This document shows, piece by piece, positions 46,062 to 55,401 of a stretch of 64,000 nt of DNA (position 1 is the first letter of the stretch; each line of letters opens with the position of its first letter). Location: the NCBI RefSeq assembly GCF_019972295.1, contig NZ_BLJA01000001.1, forward strand, positions 3,486,574 to 3,550,573, read 5' to 3'. This DNA comes from Geobacter sp. AOG2 (GTDB lineage Bacteria; Desulfobacterota; Desulfuromonadia; Geobacterales; Pseudopelobacteraceae). The notes beneath the pieces are model-generated. The model worked only from the letters and a program-made list of their open reading frames with translations. It was not told the origin of the DNA and ran no database searches. The position numbers were made by a program, and so were the translations under genes.

Positions 46062-46247
46062 ATGAGGTTGTTCATAACGAAAATATGGCACTGGCGGGAC
46101 GTGTGGCTGTTGAAGTGGTGCGCATTTCTCTTCGGTATTGCCGCGGGGGCATATTTTCACGCGGCGGTCATGCCGTATGTGTGGGTTATTCTTGTTGTCG
46201 CCATTCTGCTGGCGATCAGGCCGGCTATTGCCTACTGGAAGGAGTAG
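46062..46247 (+). CDS. Small membrane protein, function unknown
   Basis: A 61-residue protein with two hydrophobic segments, WLLKWCAFLFGIAAGAYFHA and VMPYVWVILVVAILLAIRPA, and a basic N-terminus (MRLFITKIWHWRD). It starts 4 nt after the HTH gene, so the two are probably co-transcribed. I do not recognise a family. The pairing suggests a small regulated membrane protein, but this is only inference. Confidence 0.55.
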   Translation: MRLFITKIWHWRDVWLLKWCAFLFGIAAGAYFHAAVMPYVWVILVVAILLAIRPAIAYWKE

Positions 46248-46392
46248 CTGTTCTTACATGCAGACCCTGAGGGCCAAAAGACCAGGATAGGGGAATTGCT
46301 TTGAACAACAGCTTTGAGGTAATTTAGGGGGACATGCAGGGGTGGCCGGGCGGGCCACAAATTTCACTGATGGTCGCCCGGGCGAGCCCGCA

Positions 46393-47688
46393 TCAAACCT
46401 GCTCCAGTCTTTTGCTCACCGACTTGGCGTGGGCCTCCAGCCCCTCAAGCCCGGCGATGCGCACGATGTCGCTCCCCAGCCGTTTCAGCCCCCCCTCGGA
46501 GAAATAGACGATGGAGGACTTCTTCACAAAATCGTCCACGGACAGGGGCGAGAAGAAGCGGGCCGTGCCGCCGGTGGGCAGGGTGTGGTTAGGCCCGGCC
46601 AGGTAATCGCCCGCCGCCTCGGGGGTCCAGTGCCCCATGAAGATGGCGCCGGCGTTGGTGATGCGGGACAGGATGGCAAAGGGATCGGCCACGGCCAACT
46701 CCAGATGCTCCGGAGCGATACGGTTGGAGAAGTCGATGACCTCGTCCAGATTCCCGGCCACGATGACTGCGCCGTATTTGTCCCACGAGGCGCGGGCAAT
46801 GGTCTCGCGGGAGAGTTGGGCCAGCTGTCGCTCCACCTCTGCCGCCACCTGCTCGCCGAAGGCGCGGTCGGTGGTGATGAGGATGGAGGAGGCCAATTCG
46901 TCGTGCTCGGCCTGGGAGAGCAGGTCCGCCGCGATGTGGGCGGGGTTGCCGCTGCCGTCGCTGATGACCAGGATCTCGCTCGGCCCGGCGATCATGTCGA
47001 TGCCCACAGCGCCAAAGACCAGTTTCTTGGCCGTGGCCACGTAGATGTTGCCCGGCCCGGTGATCTTGTCCACCTTGGGGACGGTTTCGGTACCGTAGGC
47101 CAGGGCCGCCACGGCCTGGGCTCCGCCCATGCGGAAGATGCGGTCCACTCCCGAGAGGCGGGCCGCCACCAGGACGTGGGGGTTGATCTCGCCTCCCGGC
47201 GTGGGGGCCACCATGACGATTTCTCCCACGCCCGCCACGCGGGCCGGCACGGCGTTCATGATCACGCTGCTGGGATAGCTGGCCTTGCCGCCGGGGACGT
47301 AGATGCCGACCCGCGCCAGGGGGGTGACCTTCTGCCCCAGCATGATGTCCGGCTCTTCGGTGGAGATCCAGGTCTGCTGTTTCTGTTTTTCGTGAAAGCT
47401 GGAAACCCGCTCCACGGCCAGCATGAGCGCTTCCACGTCGGCCTCGTCCACCCGTTCGAAGGCCGCGTCGATCTCGTCCGCGCTCACCTCCAGCTCGGCC
47501 ACGGAGGCGGCCTCCAGGCGGTCGAAGCGCCGGGTCAGCTCCAGCACGGCCTTGTCGCCCCGCTTACGCACGTCGGCGATGATGCCGAGCACGGTCTGTT
47601 CCACCTCGCGGCCGGTCTCTTCGCCGCGGGAAAGGATGGCGCCGAACTTCTCCGCAAAATCGTTGTCGCGTATGTCGAGAAAAAGCAT
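46393..47688 (-). CDS. hisD: Histidinol dehydrogenase
   Basis: A 431-residue zinc enzyme that oxidises histidinol to histidine in two NAD-dependent steps. It has GIYVPGGKASYPSSVIMNAV, DKITGPGNIYVATAKKLVFG, DMIAGPSEILVISDGSGNPA followed by SQAEHD, and the catalytic region GAIFMGHWTPEAAGDYLAGP with NHTLPTGGTARFFSPLSV. Length is normal. It lies downstream of hisG with R2 copy c between them. The opposite-strand long frame is a shadow. Confidence 0.97.
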   Translation of the reverse strand: MLFLDIRDNDFAEKFGAILSRGEETGREVEQTVLGIIADVRKRGDKAVLELTRRFDRLEAASVAELEVSADEIDAAFERVDEADVEALMLAVERVSSFHEKQKQQTWISTEEPDIMLGQKVTPLARVGIYVPGGKASYPSSVIMNAVPARVAGVGEIVMVAPTPGGEINPHVLVAARLSGVDRIFRMGGAQAVAALAYGTETVPKVDKITGPGNIYVATAKKLVFGAVGIDMIAGPSEILVISDGSGNPAHIAADLLSQAEHDELASSILITTDRAFGEQVAAEVERQLAQLSRETIARASWDKYGAVIVAGNLDEVIDFSNRIAPEHLELAVADPFAILSRITNAGAIFMGHWTPEAAGDYLAGPNHTLPTGGTARFFSPLSVDDFVKKSSIVYFSEGGLKRLGSDIVRIAGLEGLEAHAKSVSKRLEQV

Positions 47689-47726
47689 GGGTACCCTCTT
47701 ATAGCGTTTATCCTAAAAAAAGAATT

Positions 47727-47887
47727 TGCCACAGAGCCACAGAGCCACTGAGATAACATGTCGAAGAGTTAGTGCTTCGGTGGTTAAATGTCCGAGAATC
47801 GTAGGGGCGAACTGCTGCTCGCCCAATCAGGGCGCATGCAATGCGCCCCTACGATGATTTTCTCTGTGTCTCTGCGTCTCTGTGGCA
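47727..47887. repeat. R2 palindromic repeat, copy c (hisG/hisD junction)
   Basis: TGCCACAGAGCCACAGAG (47727-47744) and CTCTGCGTCTCTGTGGCA (47870-47887) form the terminal inverted repeat. The right part shares TGATTTTCTCTGTGTCTC with copies b and d, but the centre is replaced by another palindrome at 47798-47855. Confidence 0.82.
47798..47855. repeat. Nested palindrome inside R2 copy c
   Basis: ATCGTAGGGGCG (47798-47809) and CGCCCCTACGAT (47844-47855) are a perfect 12-bp inverted repeat. A second arm pair GGGCGCATGCAATGCGCCC lies inside. The unit interrupts the R2 interior seen in copies b and d, so it looks like one element inserted in another. Confidence 0.75.
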
Positions 47888-47905
47888 GAAGTGCCGTTTT
47901 CAGGT

Positions 47906-48553
47906 TTATGCGGACTGAAGCTCTCGTTCCAGCCCCTGGATGATTTCGGTGATCCGCTCGTACTTGGTCTTGAGGCTGGCGCGGTTGACGATCAGCCGGG
48001 TGGTGATCTCGGCGATGGTTTCCACCTCCACCAGGCCGTTCTGGCGCAGGGTCTCGCCGGTGGAAACCAGGTCCACGATCCGCTCGGACAGCCCCACCAG
48101 CGGCGCCAGTTCGATGGAACCGTACAGCTTGATGATCTCCACCTGGATGCCCTTGGCACCGAAATAGGCCTCGGCCACGTGGGGGTACTTGGTGGCAATG
48201 CGGATGTGGGACCAGACGGAGGGGTCGTCGTTATCGGCCAGGTTGGCCGGCTCGGCCACCATCATACGGCAGTAGCCGAATTTCAGGTCCAACGGCTCGT
48301 ACAGGTCCTTACCCTGCTCCATGAGCGTATCCTTGCCCACGATGCCAAGGTCGGCGCTGCCGTACTCCACGTAGGTGGGAACATCGGTGGCGCGCACGAT
48401 CATATAGCGCATGCGCTGCTCGGCATTCTCGAAGATCAGCTTGCGGGAGTCGGAGAGCAGTTCCCGGCAGTCGATGCCGATCTTGCCGAACAGCGCCACC
48501 GACTCTTCAAGAATCCGCCCCTTGGGGATTGCAATAGTAATCCAGTCGTTCAC
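47906..48553 (-). CDS. hisG: ATP phosphoribosyltransferase, short form HisG
   Basis: A 215-residue enzyme that condenses ATP and PRPP in the first step of histidine synthesis. It shows IAIPKGRILEESVALFGKIG, ATDVPTYVEYGSADLGIVGK and DLVSTGETLRQNGLVEVETI, the PRPP-binding loop with TGxT-like residues. At about 215 residues it lacks the C-terminal regulatory domain, so it is the short form that normally needs HisZ. No hisZ is in the window. It lies between murA and hisD on the same strand. Confidence 0.95.
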   Translation of the reverse strand: MNDWITIAIPKGRILEESVALFGKIGIDCRELLSDSRKLIFENAEQRMRYMIVRATDVPTYVEYGSADLGIVGKDTLMEQGKDLYEPLDLKFGYCRMMVAEPANLADNDDPSVWSHIRIATKYPHVAEAYFGAKGIQVEIIKLYGSIELAPLVGLSERIVDLVSTGETLRQNGLVEVETIAEITTRLIVNRASLKTKYERITEIIQGLERELQSA

Positions 48554-48636
48554 CTGGTTTTATTCCTTTCGGATGTCGATTTTGTGCAAGGTCAAGGCGG
48601 AGGAGGAAGCCCGCGGAGGTATCGTCATCCGACGCA

Positions 48637-48674
48637 CAATTTCACGAACGTGAAATTGGTCGGCGAAAGCCGAC
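48637..48674. repeat. Two adjacent perfect hairpins in the murA-hisG spacer
   Basis: CAATTTCAC-gaac-GTGAAATTG (48637-48658) is followed at once by GTCGGC-gaaa-GCCGAC (48659-48674). On the plus strand the second loop is a GNRA tetraloop. They are part of the repeat-like spacer that also contains the R4 motif. Confidence 0.6.
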
Positions 48675-48682
48675 ACAAGGAG

Positions 48683-48733
48683 ATTCCGAACGACAACGCA
48701 GAGATTGCGCAAAAGCGGCATTCGTCACTCCTG
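48683..48733. repeat. R4 repeat motif, copy 1 (3' end of murA)
   Basis: This 51-nt stretch aligns without gaps to 57965-58015 with 38 identical positions by my count, including the shared ATTCCGAA and ACGCAGAGATTGCG. It spans the murA stop codon. The second copy forms the 3' end of nuoA. Confidence 0.6.
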
Positions 48734-49978
48734 TACCCTTTTTATATCCGCGCCCAGCCCCGCCAGCTTCTTCTCTATGGACTCATACCCCCGGTCCAGA
48801 TGGTAGATGCGGGAGATCTCGGTGATGTTGTCCGCGGCCAGACCGGCCAGGATCAGGGACGCCGAGGCCCGCAGGTCGGTAGCCATGACCGGCGCGCCGG
48901 ACAGCTTCTTGACCCCTTTGACCGTGGCGCTGTTGCCCTCGATGGTGATGTCCGCCCCGAAGCGCAGCAGTTCGGAGACGTGCATGAAGCGGTTCTCGAA
49001 GATGTTCTCGCTGATGACGCTCGCCCCGTCGGCTACGCACATGAGCGCCATGAACTGGGCCTGCATGTCCGTGGGGAAGCCGGGGTAGGGACGGGTCTTG
49101 ATGTTGATGCTGCGGATTTTTCTGGGCCCCTTGACACGCACCACGTTGTCGTGACTGGTGATCTCCACCCCGGCGTCCTGGAGCTTGAAGACCAGTGCAT
49201 CCAGGTGTTCCAGTTTCATGCCGTGAATCTTCACGTCGCCGCCGGTGATCGCCGCGGCGATCATGAAGGTGCCGGCCTCGATGCGGTCCGGCATGACCGG
49301 ATAGGAAACGGGCGAGAGTTCGGTGACCCCCTGGATGCGGATGGTGTCGGTCCCAGCCCCCTCGATCTTGGCGCCCATGAGGTTGAGCATCTGGGCCAGA
49401 TCGACGATCTCCGGTTCCCGGGCGGCGTTCTCCAGAACCGTCTCCCCCCTGGCCATGGCCGCGGCCATCATCAGGTGTTCGGTGCCTCCCACGGTGGAGA
49501 TGTCGAAGTTGACCCGTGCACCCTTCAGATGTCGCGCCTTGGCCTCCACATAGCCGTGTTCCAGATTGATCTCGGCCCCCAGGGCCTGAAGCCCTTTGAG
49601 GTGCAGGTTGATGGGGCGGGCACCGATGGCGCACCCGCCGGGCAGGGAGACGCGTGCCTTGCCGAAGCGTGCCAGAAGTGGGCCCAGGACCAGCACCGAA
49701 GCGCGCATGGTCCGGACCAGGTCGTAGGTCGCTTCGTGGTTACGGATACCGGCGGAGTCGATCTTGACGAGGTTACCGTTGCCTTCGATGGTGGCGCCCA
49801 GGGATTCCAGCACCTTGATGGTGGTATTGATGTCGCGCAGGAAGGGTACGTTGCTGATCCGGTTTAATCCCGGGGCCAGGATGGTGGCCACAAAAATGGG
49901 CAGGGAAGCGTTCTTTGAGCCGCTGACCCGTACTTCCCCGGTCAGTTTCTTTCCTCCCTTGATGACGAGCTTATCCAA
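48725..49978 (-). CDS. murA: UDP-N-acetylglucosamine 1-carboxyvinyltransferase MurA
   Basis: A 417-residue enzyme that transfers enolpyruvate to UDP-GlcNAc, the first committed step of peptidoglycan synthesis. The start region [20 protein letters not shown], then KNASLPIF, is typical. The active-site loop is [20 protein letters not shown], whose Cys is the fosfomycin target. [23 protein letters not shown] sequence ([11 protein letters not shown]) follows. It starts with TTG at 49978; GGGAGA lies 7-8 nt upstream and no ATG is available. The longer open frame to 50476 is not coding. It precedes hisG, as I recall in other Geobacter genomes. Confidence 0.96.
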   Translation of the reverse strand: MDKLVIKGGKKLTGEVRVSGSKNASLPIFVATILAPGLNRISNVPFLRDINTTIKVLESLGATIEGNGNLVKIDSAGIRNHEATYDLVRTMRASVLVLGPLLARFGKARVSLPGGCAIGARPINLHLKGLQALGAEINLEHGYVEAKARHLKGARVNFDISTVGGTEHLMMAAAMARGETVLENAAREPEIVDLAQMLNLMGAKIEGAGTDTIRIQGVTELSPVSYPVMPDRIEAGTFMIAAAITGGDVKIHGMKLEHLDALVFKLQDAGVEITSHDNVVRVKGPRKIRSINIKTRPYPGFPTDMQAQFMALMCVADGASVISENIFENRFMHVSELLRFGADITIEGNSATVKGVKKLSGAPVMATDLRASASLILAGLAADNITEISRIYHLDRGYESIEKKLAGLGADIKRVQE

Positions 49979-50243
49979 CCTTGTTCTCCCTTTTATTGAC
50001 AATAAAGAAAAAAACATATTACTCGATGGGGTCCCCCTTGTCCAAGGAAAAGTTGTCCGGAAACCGGGAGATACGCTATCGATGGGCTTGGGGCGATGGA
50101 GCTGTCGCGTGCCGGATGAGTAACTTTTTGTATATGGGGTTGGCAGCATGCTGTGATATAGTGCTAACCCTATGTCATAAGCAATGTTCGTCTCATGAAT
50201 GAGTGTGGTGCGCAGTTGAAATTGAACATCCGGAAGCGTTTCG

Positions 50244-53200
50244 ATGCGGACTCTATCCCTTAAAACCAAGGTTGGTCTTGTTTTTCCCGCGCTCACCATC
50301 TGCGTGCTGGCCGGAATCCTTGTGCTGTCCCAGAGGATCCTGGAATTGCGCATCAAGGAGGGGGTCGCCGAACAGCAGTACCAGATCGTCTCGCTCCTGG
50401 CGGACGATATCGACCGGGAGGTGGCCTCTACCCAAGAGTCGTTGATTGCCATCTCCCGCGCGGCAACGCCCGGCATGATCTCTACCCCTCAAAAGGCCCT
50501 GGAGTTTCTGAACGGCCAGAACGAACACCTCGCCACCTTCGACAACGGCCTCTTCCTCTTCGACCGTAGCGGTCGGCTGATTGCGGAACTCCCCCAGGGG
50601 ATGGAGCGTTCAGGCAAGGATTTCCCCTACCGAGACTGTCTGAAAAAGACCATTGCCACGCGGAAACCCTCCATCTCCGAACCCTATGAATCCTCCATGG
50701 ATCAGCATCGTCCCGCCCTGATGTTCACCGCCCCGGTCTTCAACGGGACCGGCGCCCTGGTTGCCGTACTGGGGGGGGGCATCGACCTGGCCCGCTCTCC
50801 GTTTCTGGGCAGGCTTGCCAATTTCAGGATCGGCAAAAAAGGCTACCTGTATGTCATCAGTACCGACCGGGTCACCCTGTTCCATTCGGAGGCGCGGTGG
50901 ATCATGAAGCGGTATCCCCCGCCGGGCGCCAACCGGCTGCTGGACAGGGCCATCGCGGGTTTCGACGGTACCGGGGAAACGATTACCTCCCGCGGGCTCC
51001 ATGCACTGACATCGTTCAAGCACCTCAAGAGCAGGAACTGGATCATCGCGGCCAACTACCCCATTGACCAGGCCTATGAGTCCATTAGAAAGGCCAATGC
51101 CCTCTTTTTCGGCATCCTGGTCCCCGCGGCCCTGCTTGCAGCCCTGCTGCTGCGGCGGGCTCTCTCGCAACTGACGTCGCCGATCCTGGCCCTCACCAGG
51201 CATGTGGAAACCCTCTCCGGCAAAACCGGCGACCAGCGTCTCTTTCCCGCAGCGGGAAGAGATGAACCGGCCATACTCGCCCAAGCCTTCAACCGACTGG
51301 TGAAGGAGGCAGACCACCAGCAGGAGGAACTTGCCAAACGGGAACTCTTATACCGCACGGTGGTCGATTTTTCCTCGGAAATGGTATTCTGGATCGCACC
51401 GGACTGCTCCACCATGCACTATGTGTCCCCCAGTTGCCGGGATGTCACCGGTTACAGCCCCGAGGATTTCTACGCCACTCCCGGCCTGTTGAGCGCCATG
51501 ATCCATCCCGATGACCGGGAACACTGGGATGAGCATTGCAGGGATGCGGAAACCTCGGATTTCACCGAACCGGTGGAGTTCAGGATCATAACCAGGACCG
51601 GGGATATGCGCTGGACGAACTTCCAGAGCCGTCCGGTCTTCGACCAGGGGCGCGTCTATGCCGGCATGCGCGGAAGCTTCAGCGATATCTCGTTCCTGAA
51701 GCAGGCGGAACTCTCCATCGTGGCCAGCGAAGAGAAATTCAAGCTCTTTTTCGAGCAGGCCAGCGATGCCATCTTTATTATCCGTGGCGACGGCAGAATC
51801 TCCGAGGCCAACAACGAAGCGTGCAGCCGGTATGGTTTCAGCCGCCAGGAGATGATCGGCAGGGAGATGGGCGAGTTCGACACAGCCGAGTGCTCCCGGT
51901 ACGCCGCCGAACGGCTCGCGCTCGTCATGCAACAGGGGCAGATCACCTTTGAAACCTCCCACCGCTGCAAGAACGGCCTCTCCCTGCCGGTGGAGGTGAA
52001 GGCCCGCCAGATCGATTTCAACGGGGACAAGGCCGTTCTGGCCGTGGCGAGGGATGTCAGTGACCGCAAACGCGCCGACGAACTCGTACGGCGCCAGAAC
52101 GAATACCTGACCGCATTTCACGAAACCTCCCTGGGGCTTGTCAGACGCCTGGATGTGTCCAGCCTCCTGCAGGCGATCCTCGTCCGTGCGGGTAAGCTGG
52201 TGGGGACCGAACATTGCTACGTCTACCTGGTGGACGGGCAGGGAAGCGAAATGACCATGGTTTACCAAAGCGGGGTGTTCGACGGTTTCGTGCATCACCC
52301 CGTGGGACCCGGCGACGGGATGGCGGGCCATGTCTGGACGACGGGGGAACCATTCCACGTGGATGATTACAGCCGGTGGGAGCACCGGCTTCCCGACCCG
52401 GACCGTGCGGTGCTGCGGGCCATGGCCGGCGTTCCGCTGAAGTCCGGCAATCGGGTGATCGGCGTGCTCGGGCTGGCGTTCATCGAGGAGGGACAACTGT
52501 TCGATGAAGAACGCATGGCCATTTTGACCCAGTTTGGTGAACTGGCCTCCGTGGCCCTGGACAATGCCCAGCTCTATGATGCGGTTCAGCGGGAATTGTC
52601 GGAGCGCCAAAAGGCCGAAGAAAGCCTGAGAAAGCTTTCGGTTGCCGTGGAACAGAATCCGGCTTCCATCATCATCATGGATACGAGCGGCACCATCGAA
52701 TACGTCAACCCCGGTTTCAGTGAGCTCACCGGATATTCCGCCGCCGAGACGGTGGGCCAGAATGCCCGCATGCTCAAATCCGGCGACACCGGTTCCGAGG
52801 AATACCGCCGGCTCTGGGAGACGATCGGTGGCGGGAGCCAATGGCGCGGGGAGTTCCATAACCGCAAGAAGAACGGCGAGCCTTACTGGGAGCAGACCCT
52901 GATTGCGCCGATCAGGGATGAAGGCGGCCTGATCACCCATTTTATCGCCATCAGTGAGGATATAACCGTTAGAAAGCGTCTGGAAAACGAGCTGCACCAC
53001 TCACAGAAGATGGAAGCGATCGGTCAACTGGCCGGTGGCATCGCCCATGACTTCAACAATATCCTGACGGCGGTCATCGGCTATGCCAGCATCATGCAGA
53101 TCAAGTTGCCGGAGGACAGCCCTTTGCGCAACGGGGTGGAGCAGATCCTGGCCACAGCCGAGCGCGGCTCCAGTCTTACCAAAGGTCTTTTGGCCTTTAG

Positions 53201-54134
53201 CCGCAAGCAGCACACGAGTACACGGCACATTAATCTTAACGAGATCGTCGAACGGGTGCAGCAACTGCTGCACCGGCTGATCAATGAAGATATTCGGCTT
53301 GCGATCCGGCTGACCGCCGAAGAGTTGCCGGTGATGGTGGACAGCGTGCAGATCGAGCAGGTGCTGATGAGCCTGGCCGCCAACGCACGGGACGCGATGC
53401 CTGGGGGCGGCGAGATCGTCATCCGCAGTGAGTTGGTGAACATCGACGCCACATTTGCCGGCATGAACGGGCTCGGCCAGACCGGCCGCTTTGCGCTTTT
53501 AGTGGTGTCGGATACCGGTCAGGGCATGGACGAAGAGACCATCAGCCATATCTTTGAGCCTTTCTTTACCACCAAGGAAACCGGAAAAGGGACCGGGCTC
53601 GGCCTTTCCATCGCCTACGGCATCATCAAAAAGCACAACGGCATTATTCTCTGCACCAGCGAGAAGGGTGTGGGAACAACCTTCAGCATCTATCTTCCCT
53701 GCTCGGGCGAGGAGTCGCGAGCCACCGACCATGAACCGCCCCCGTCCCACCACCGGGCAGGCAAACAGGTGATTCTCCTGGCCGACGACAATGATTCGAC
53801 GCGCCGTTTTACCCGGGAGGTGTTGGAGGAGTTCGGCTATGTGGTCATTGAAGCCGGGGATGGGCGGCAGGCCGTGGACCAGTTTCATGAAAACAGGGAC
53901 CGGATCGGCCTGCTCATTCTGGATGTCATTATGCCGGAGATGAAGGGGCGGGAGGTGTATAACGCCATCCGTTCCGACAATCCCGGGGTGAAGGTGCTCT
54001 TCACCAGCGGCTACACGGAAGAGATTGTGCGCTCGCAAGAAGTTCTGGATGAAAGCATGCCTTTCATCCCCAAACCTTATATGCCAAAGGAGTTGCTCAT
54101 GAAGATCCGCGAGGTGCTGGGCCATGGGGAGTGA
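50244..54134 (+). CDS. Hybrid sensor histidine kinase (Cache-HAMP-PAS-PAS-GAF-PAS-HisKA-HATPase-REC)
   Basis: A 1296-residue membrane kinase. An N-terminal helix ([19 protein letters not shown]) and a second near 295-315 enclose a periplasmic Cache domain. A HAMP (about 310-365), two PAS (375-490, 498-620), a GAF (625-790) and a third PAS (800-925) follow. The kinase has the H-box [14 protein letters not shown] with H935 as phospho-acceptor, and ATPase boxes [20 protein letters not shown] and [12 protein letters not shown]. The C-terminal receiver has D1227 in LLILDVIMP. It overlaps the HD-GYP gene by 11 nt, so the two probably form one signalling pair. The signal is unknown; several PAS/GAF inputs suggest integration of redox or small ligands. 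Confidence 0.93.
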   Translation: MRTLSLKTKVGLVFPALTICVLAGILVLSQRILELRIKEGVAEQQYQIVSLLADDIDREVASTQESLIAISRAATPGMISTPQKALEFLNGQNEHLATFDNGLFLFDRSGRLIAELPQGMERSGKDFPYRDCLKKTIATRKPSISEPYESSMDQHRPALMFTAPVFNGTGALVAVLGGGIDLARSPFLGRLANFRIGKKGYLYVISTDRVTLFHSEARWIMKRYPPPGANRLLDRAIAGFDGTGETITSRGLHALTSFKHLKSRNWIIAANYPIDQAYESIRKANALFFGILVPAALLAALLLRRALSQLTSPILALTRHVETLSGKTGDQRLFPAAGRDEPAILAQAFNRLVKEADHQQEELAKRELLYRTVVDFSSEMVFWIAPDCSTMHYVSPSCRDVTGYSPEDFYATPGLLSAMIHPDDREHWDEHCRDAETSDFTEPVEFRIITRTGDMRWTNFQSRPVFDQGRVYAGMRGSFSDISFLKQAELSIVASEEKFKLFFEQASDAIFIIRGDGRISEANNEACSRYGFSRQEMIGREMGEFDTAECSRYAAERLALVMQQGQITFETSHRCKNGLSLPVEVKARQIDFNGDKAVLAVARDVSDRKRADELVRRQNEYLTAFHETSLGLVRRLDVSSLLQAILVRAGKLVGTEHCYVYLVDGQGSEMTMVYQSGVFDGFVHHPVGPGDGMAGHVWTTGEPFHVDDYSRWEHRLPDPDRAVLRAMAGVPLKSGNRVIGVLGLAFIEEGQLFDEERMAILTQFGELASVALDNAQLYDAVQRELSERQKAEESLRKLSVAVEQNPASIIIMDTSGTIEYVNPGFSELTGYSAAETVGQNARMLKSGDTGSEEYRRLWETIGGGSQWRGEFHNRKKNGEPYWEQTLIAPIRDEGGLITHFIAISEDITVRKRLENELHHSQKMEAIGQLAGGIAHDFNNILTAVIGYASIMQIKLPEDSPLRNGVEQILATAERGSSLTKGLLAFSRKQHTSTRHINLNEIVERVQQLLHRLINEDIRLAIRLTAEELPVMVDSVQIEQVLMSLAANARDAMPGGGEIVIRSELVNIDATFAGMNGLGQTGRFALLVVSDTGQGMDEETISHIFEPFFTTKETGKGTGLGLSIAYGIIKKHNGIILCTSEKGVGTTFSIYLPCSGEESRATDHEPPPSHHRAGKQVILLADDNDSTRRFTREVLEEFGYVVIEAGDGRQAVDQFHENRDRIGLLILDVIMPEMKGREVYNAIRSDNPGVKVLFTSGYTEEIVRSQEVLDESMPFIPKPYMPKELLMKIREVLGHGE

Positions 54135-55254
54135 AACCACCGGCAACATCTTTGTGGTTGACGATGACCGTTTTGTCCTGGAGAGCGTTTCCACACTTCT
54201 GGACGAATACGGCTTCACGGTCCAGGCATTTACCAGCGGCCACGAAGCGGTCAGGCAGTTCGTGACCAAGCCGGTGGACCTGGTCCTGACCGACATCAAC
54301 ATGCCGCATATGGATGGTATCGAGCTTCTGGAAAAGATCCGTTTTCTGGACCGGGAGACACCGGTCGTCCTCATGACCGCCTACGCCGACTTGGATACCG
54401 CGGTCAAGGCCATCCAGAAGGGAGCCTTCGACTTCATCATCAAGCCGTACAGCCCCCCGTATCTCGTCCATACGGTGGAAAAGGGGGTCCATTACAAGCG
54501 CCTGACCCAGATAGAAAAGAATTACAAGCGGGAATTGGAGATTACGGTAGAGAAACGAACCTCGGAACTGGCCGAGGCCTTGAGCAGGCTGACCGAGATG
54601 AGCCGCGAGATCATCGAACGACTCACCGCTGCGGCCGAATTGCGGGATGAGGATACCGGGCAGCACATCCTGCGCATCGGCCTGTACGCTAAAAAACTGG
54701 CGACCGCGCTGGGCATGCCGGATACCTTCATCGAGCAGATCCACATTGCCAGCGCCATGCACGACGTGGGCAAGATCGGCATCCCCGATTCGATACTGCT
54801 CAAGCCGGGTGCGCTTACGTCCGCTGAGTTCGAGACCATCAAACAACATACGGTCATCGGAGAGAGGATCCTCAAGGGCTCGTCACATAGTATGCTCCAG
54901 ATGGGGGCCACCATCGCGGCCAGCCACCATGAACGCTGGGACGGCACCGGCTATCCTTACGGCCTGGCCGGCGAGGCCATTCCCATTGCCGGCCGCATCA
55001 CCATGCTGGCCGACCAGTACGACGCTTTGCGGAGCGAACGGGTCTACAAGAGGGCCTTTGACCACGCAACGGCTTGCGATATTATTCTGAACGGCGACGG
55101 CAGGACCATGCCCGGGCATTTCGACCCCCGCGTCCTGAGTACGTTCGATGCGATCAAGGATGAGTTTGCGGAGATCTTCGATTCCAGCCAGCCTCAGGAA
55201 CAGGCATCATGCGGTGTTGGCGCGCACCAGCAGCCCTTGCCCCTGGGGATTTAA
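54124..55254 (+). CDS. HD-GYP response regulator (predicted cyclic-di-GMP phosphodiesterase)
   Basis: A 376-residue protein with an N-terminal receiver (about residues 8-122; FVVDDDRFVLESVSTLL, phospho-acceptor D57 in LVLTDINMP), a coiled linker (RELEITVEKRTSELAEALSR), and an HD-GYP domain (about 155-340). The catalytic metal ligands are in MHDVGKIGIPDSIL, and the GYP motif is HHERWDGTGYPYGLAGE. Such RpfG-like proteins degrade cyclic di-GMP when phosphorylated. The gene overlaps the hybrid kinase, its likely phosphodonor. R1 copy D follows 25 nt after its stop. Confidence 0.94.
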   Translation: MGSETTGNIFVVDDDRFVLESVSTLLDEYGFTVQAFTSGHEAVRQFVTKPVDLVLTDINMPHMDGIELLEKIRFLDRETPVVLMTAYADLDTAVKAIQKGAFDFIIKPYSPPYLVHTVEKGVHYKRLTQIEKNYKRELEITVEKRTSELAEALSRLTEMSREIIERLTAAAELRDEDTGQHILRIGLYAKKLATALGMPDTFIEQIHIASAMHDVGKIGIPDSILLKPGALTSAEFETIKQHTVIGERILKGSSHSMLQMGATIAASHHERWDGTGYPYGLAGEAIPIAGRITMLADQYDALRSERVYKRAFDHATACDIILNGDGRTMPGHFDPRVLSTFDAIKDEFAEIFDSSQPQEQASCGVGAHQQPLPLGI

Positions 55255-55279
55255 ATTCTAACGAGCTGTTGAAAAACCC

Positions 55280-55400
55280 AGGTCGTTCAAAAATAGTCAG
55301 ATCGTCGCACCCGCAGGGAGTCCCGCGGAGGCGTAGCAGCGCTACGCCGCACAAAGGGGCTTTCGAGGACGGCGGCGAGATGGCTGTTTTTCAGCGACCT
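55280..55400 (+). repeat. R1 palindromic repeat, copy D (next to the nuoBCD stop)
   Basis: AGGTCGTTCAAAAA (55280-55293) and TTTTTCAGCGACCT (55387-55400) are the termini. Relative to copy A, the T-A pair at position 5 of the arm is a C-G pair here on both sides, a compensatory change. The core is GGCGTAGC-agc-GCTACGCC. It ends 1 nt before the complement of the nuoBCD stop codon (55402-55404). GCTGTTGAAAAACCC precedes it, as beside copies C and E. Confidence 0.88.
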
Positions 55401-55401
55401 G

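Noticed and set aside
46342..47751. 469-residue plus-strand open frame
   Set aside because: Antisense of hisD, which has full catalytic motifs on the minus strand.
47882..49867. 661-residue plus-strand open frame
   Set aside because: Antisense of hisG and murA, with the murA-hisG spacer read through; composition is shadow-like.
49979..50476. Upstream extension of the murA frame (583 residues in total)
   Set aside because: It overlaps the kinase gene on the other strand; MurA begins at the TTG at 49978 with a ribosome binding site.
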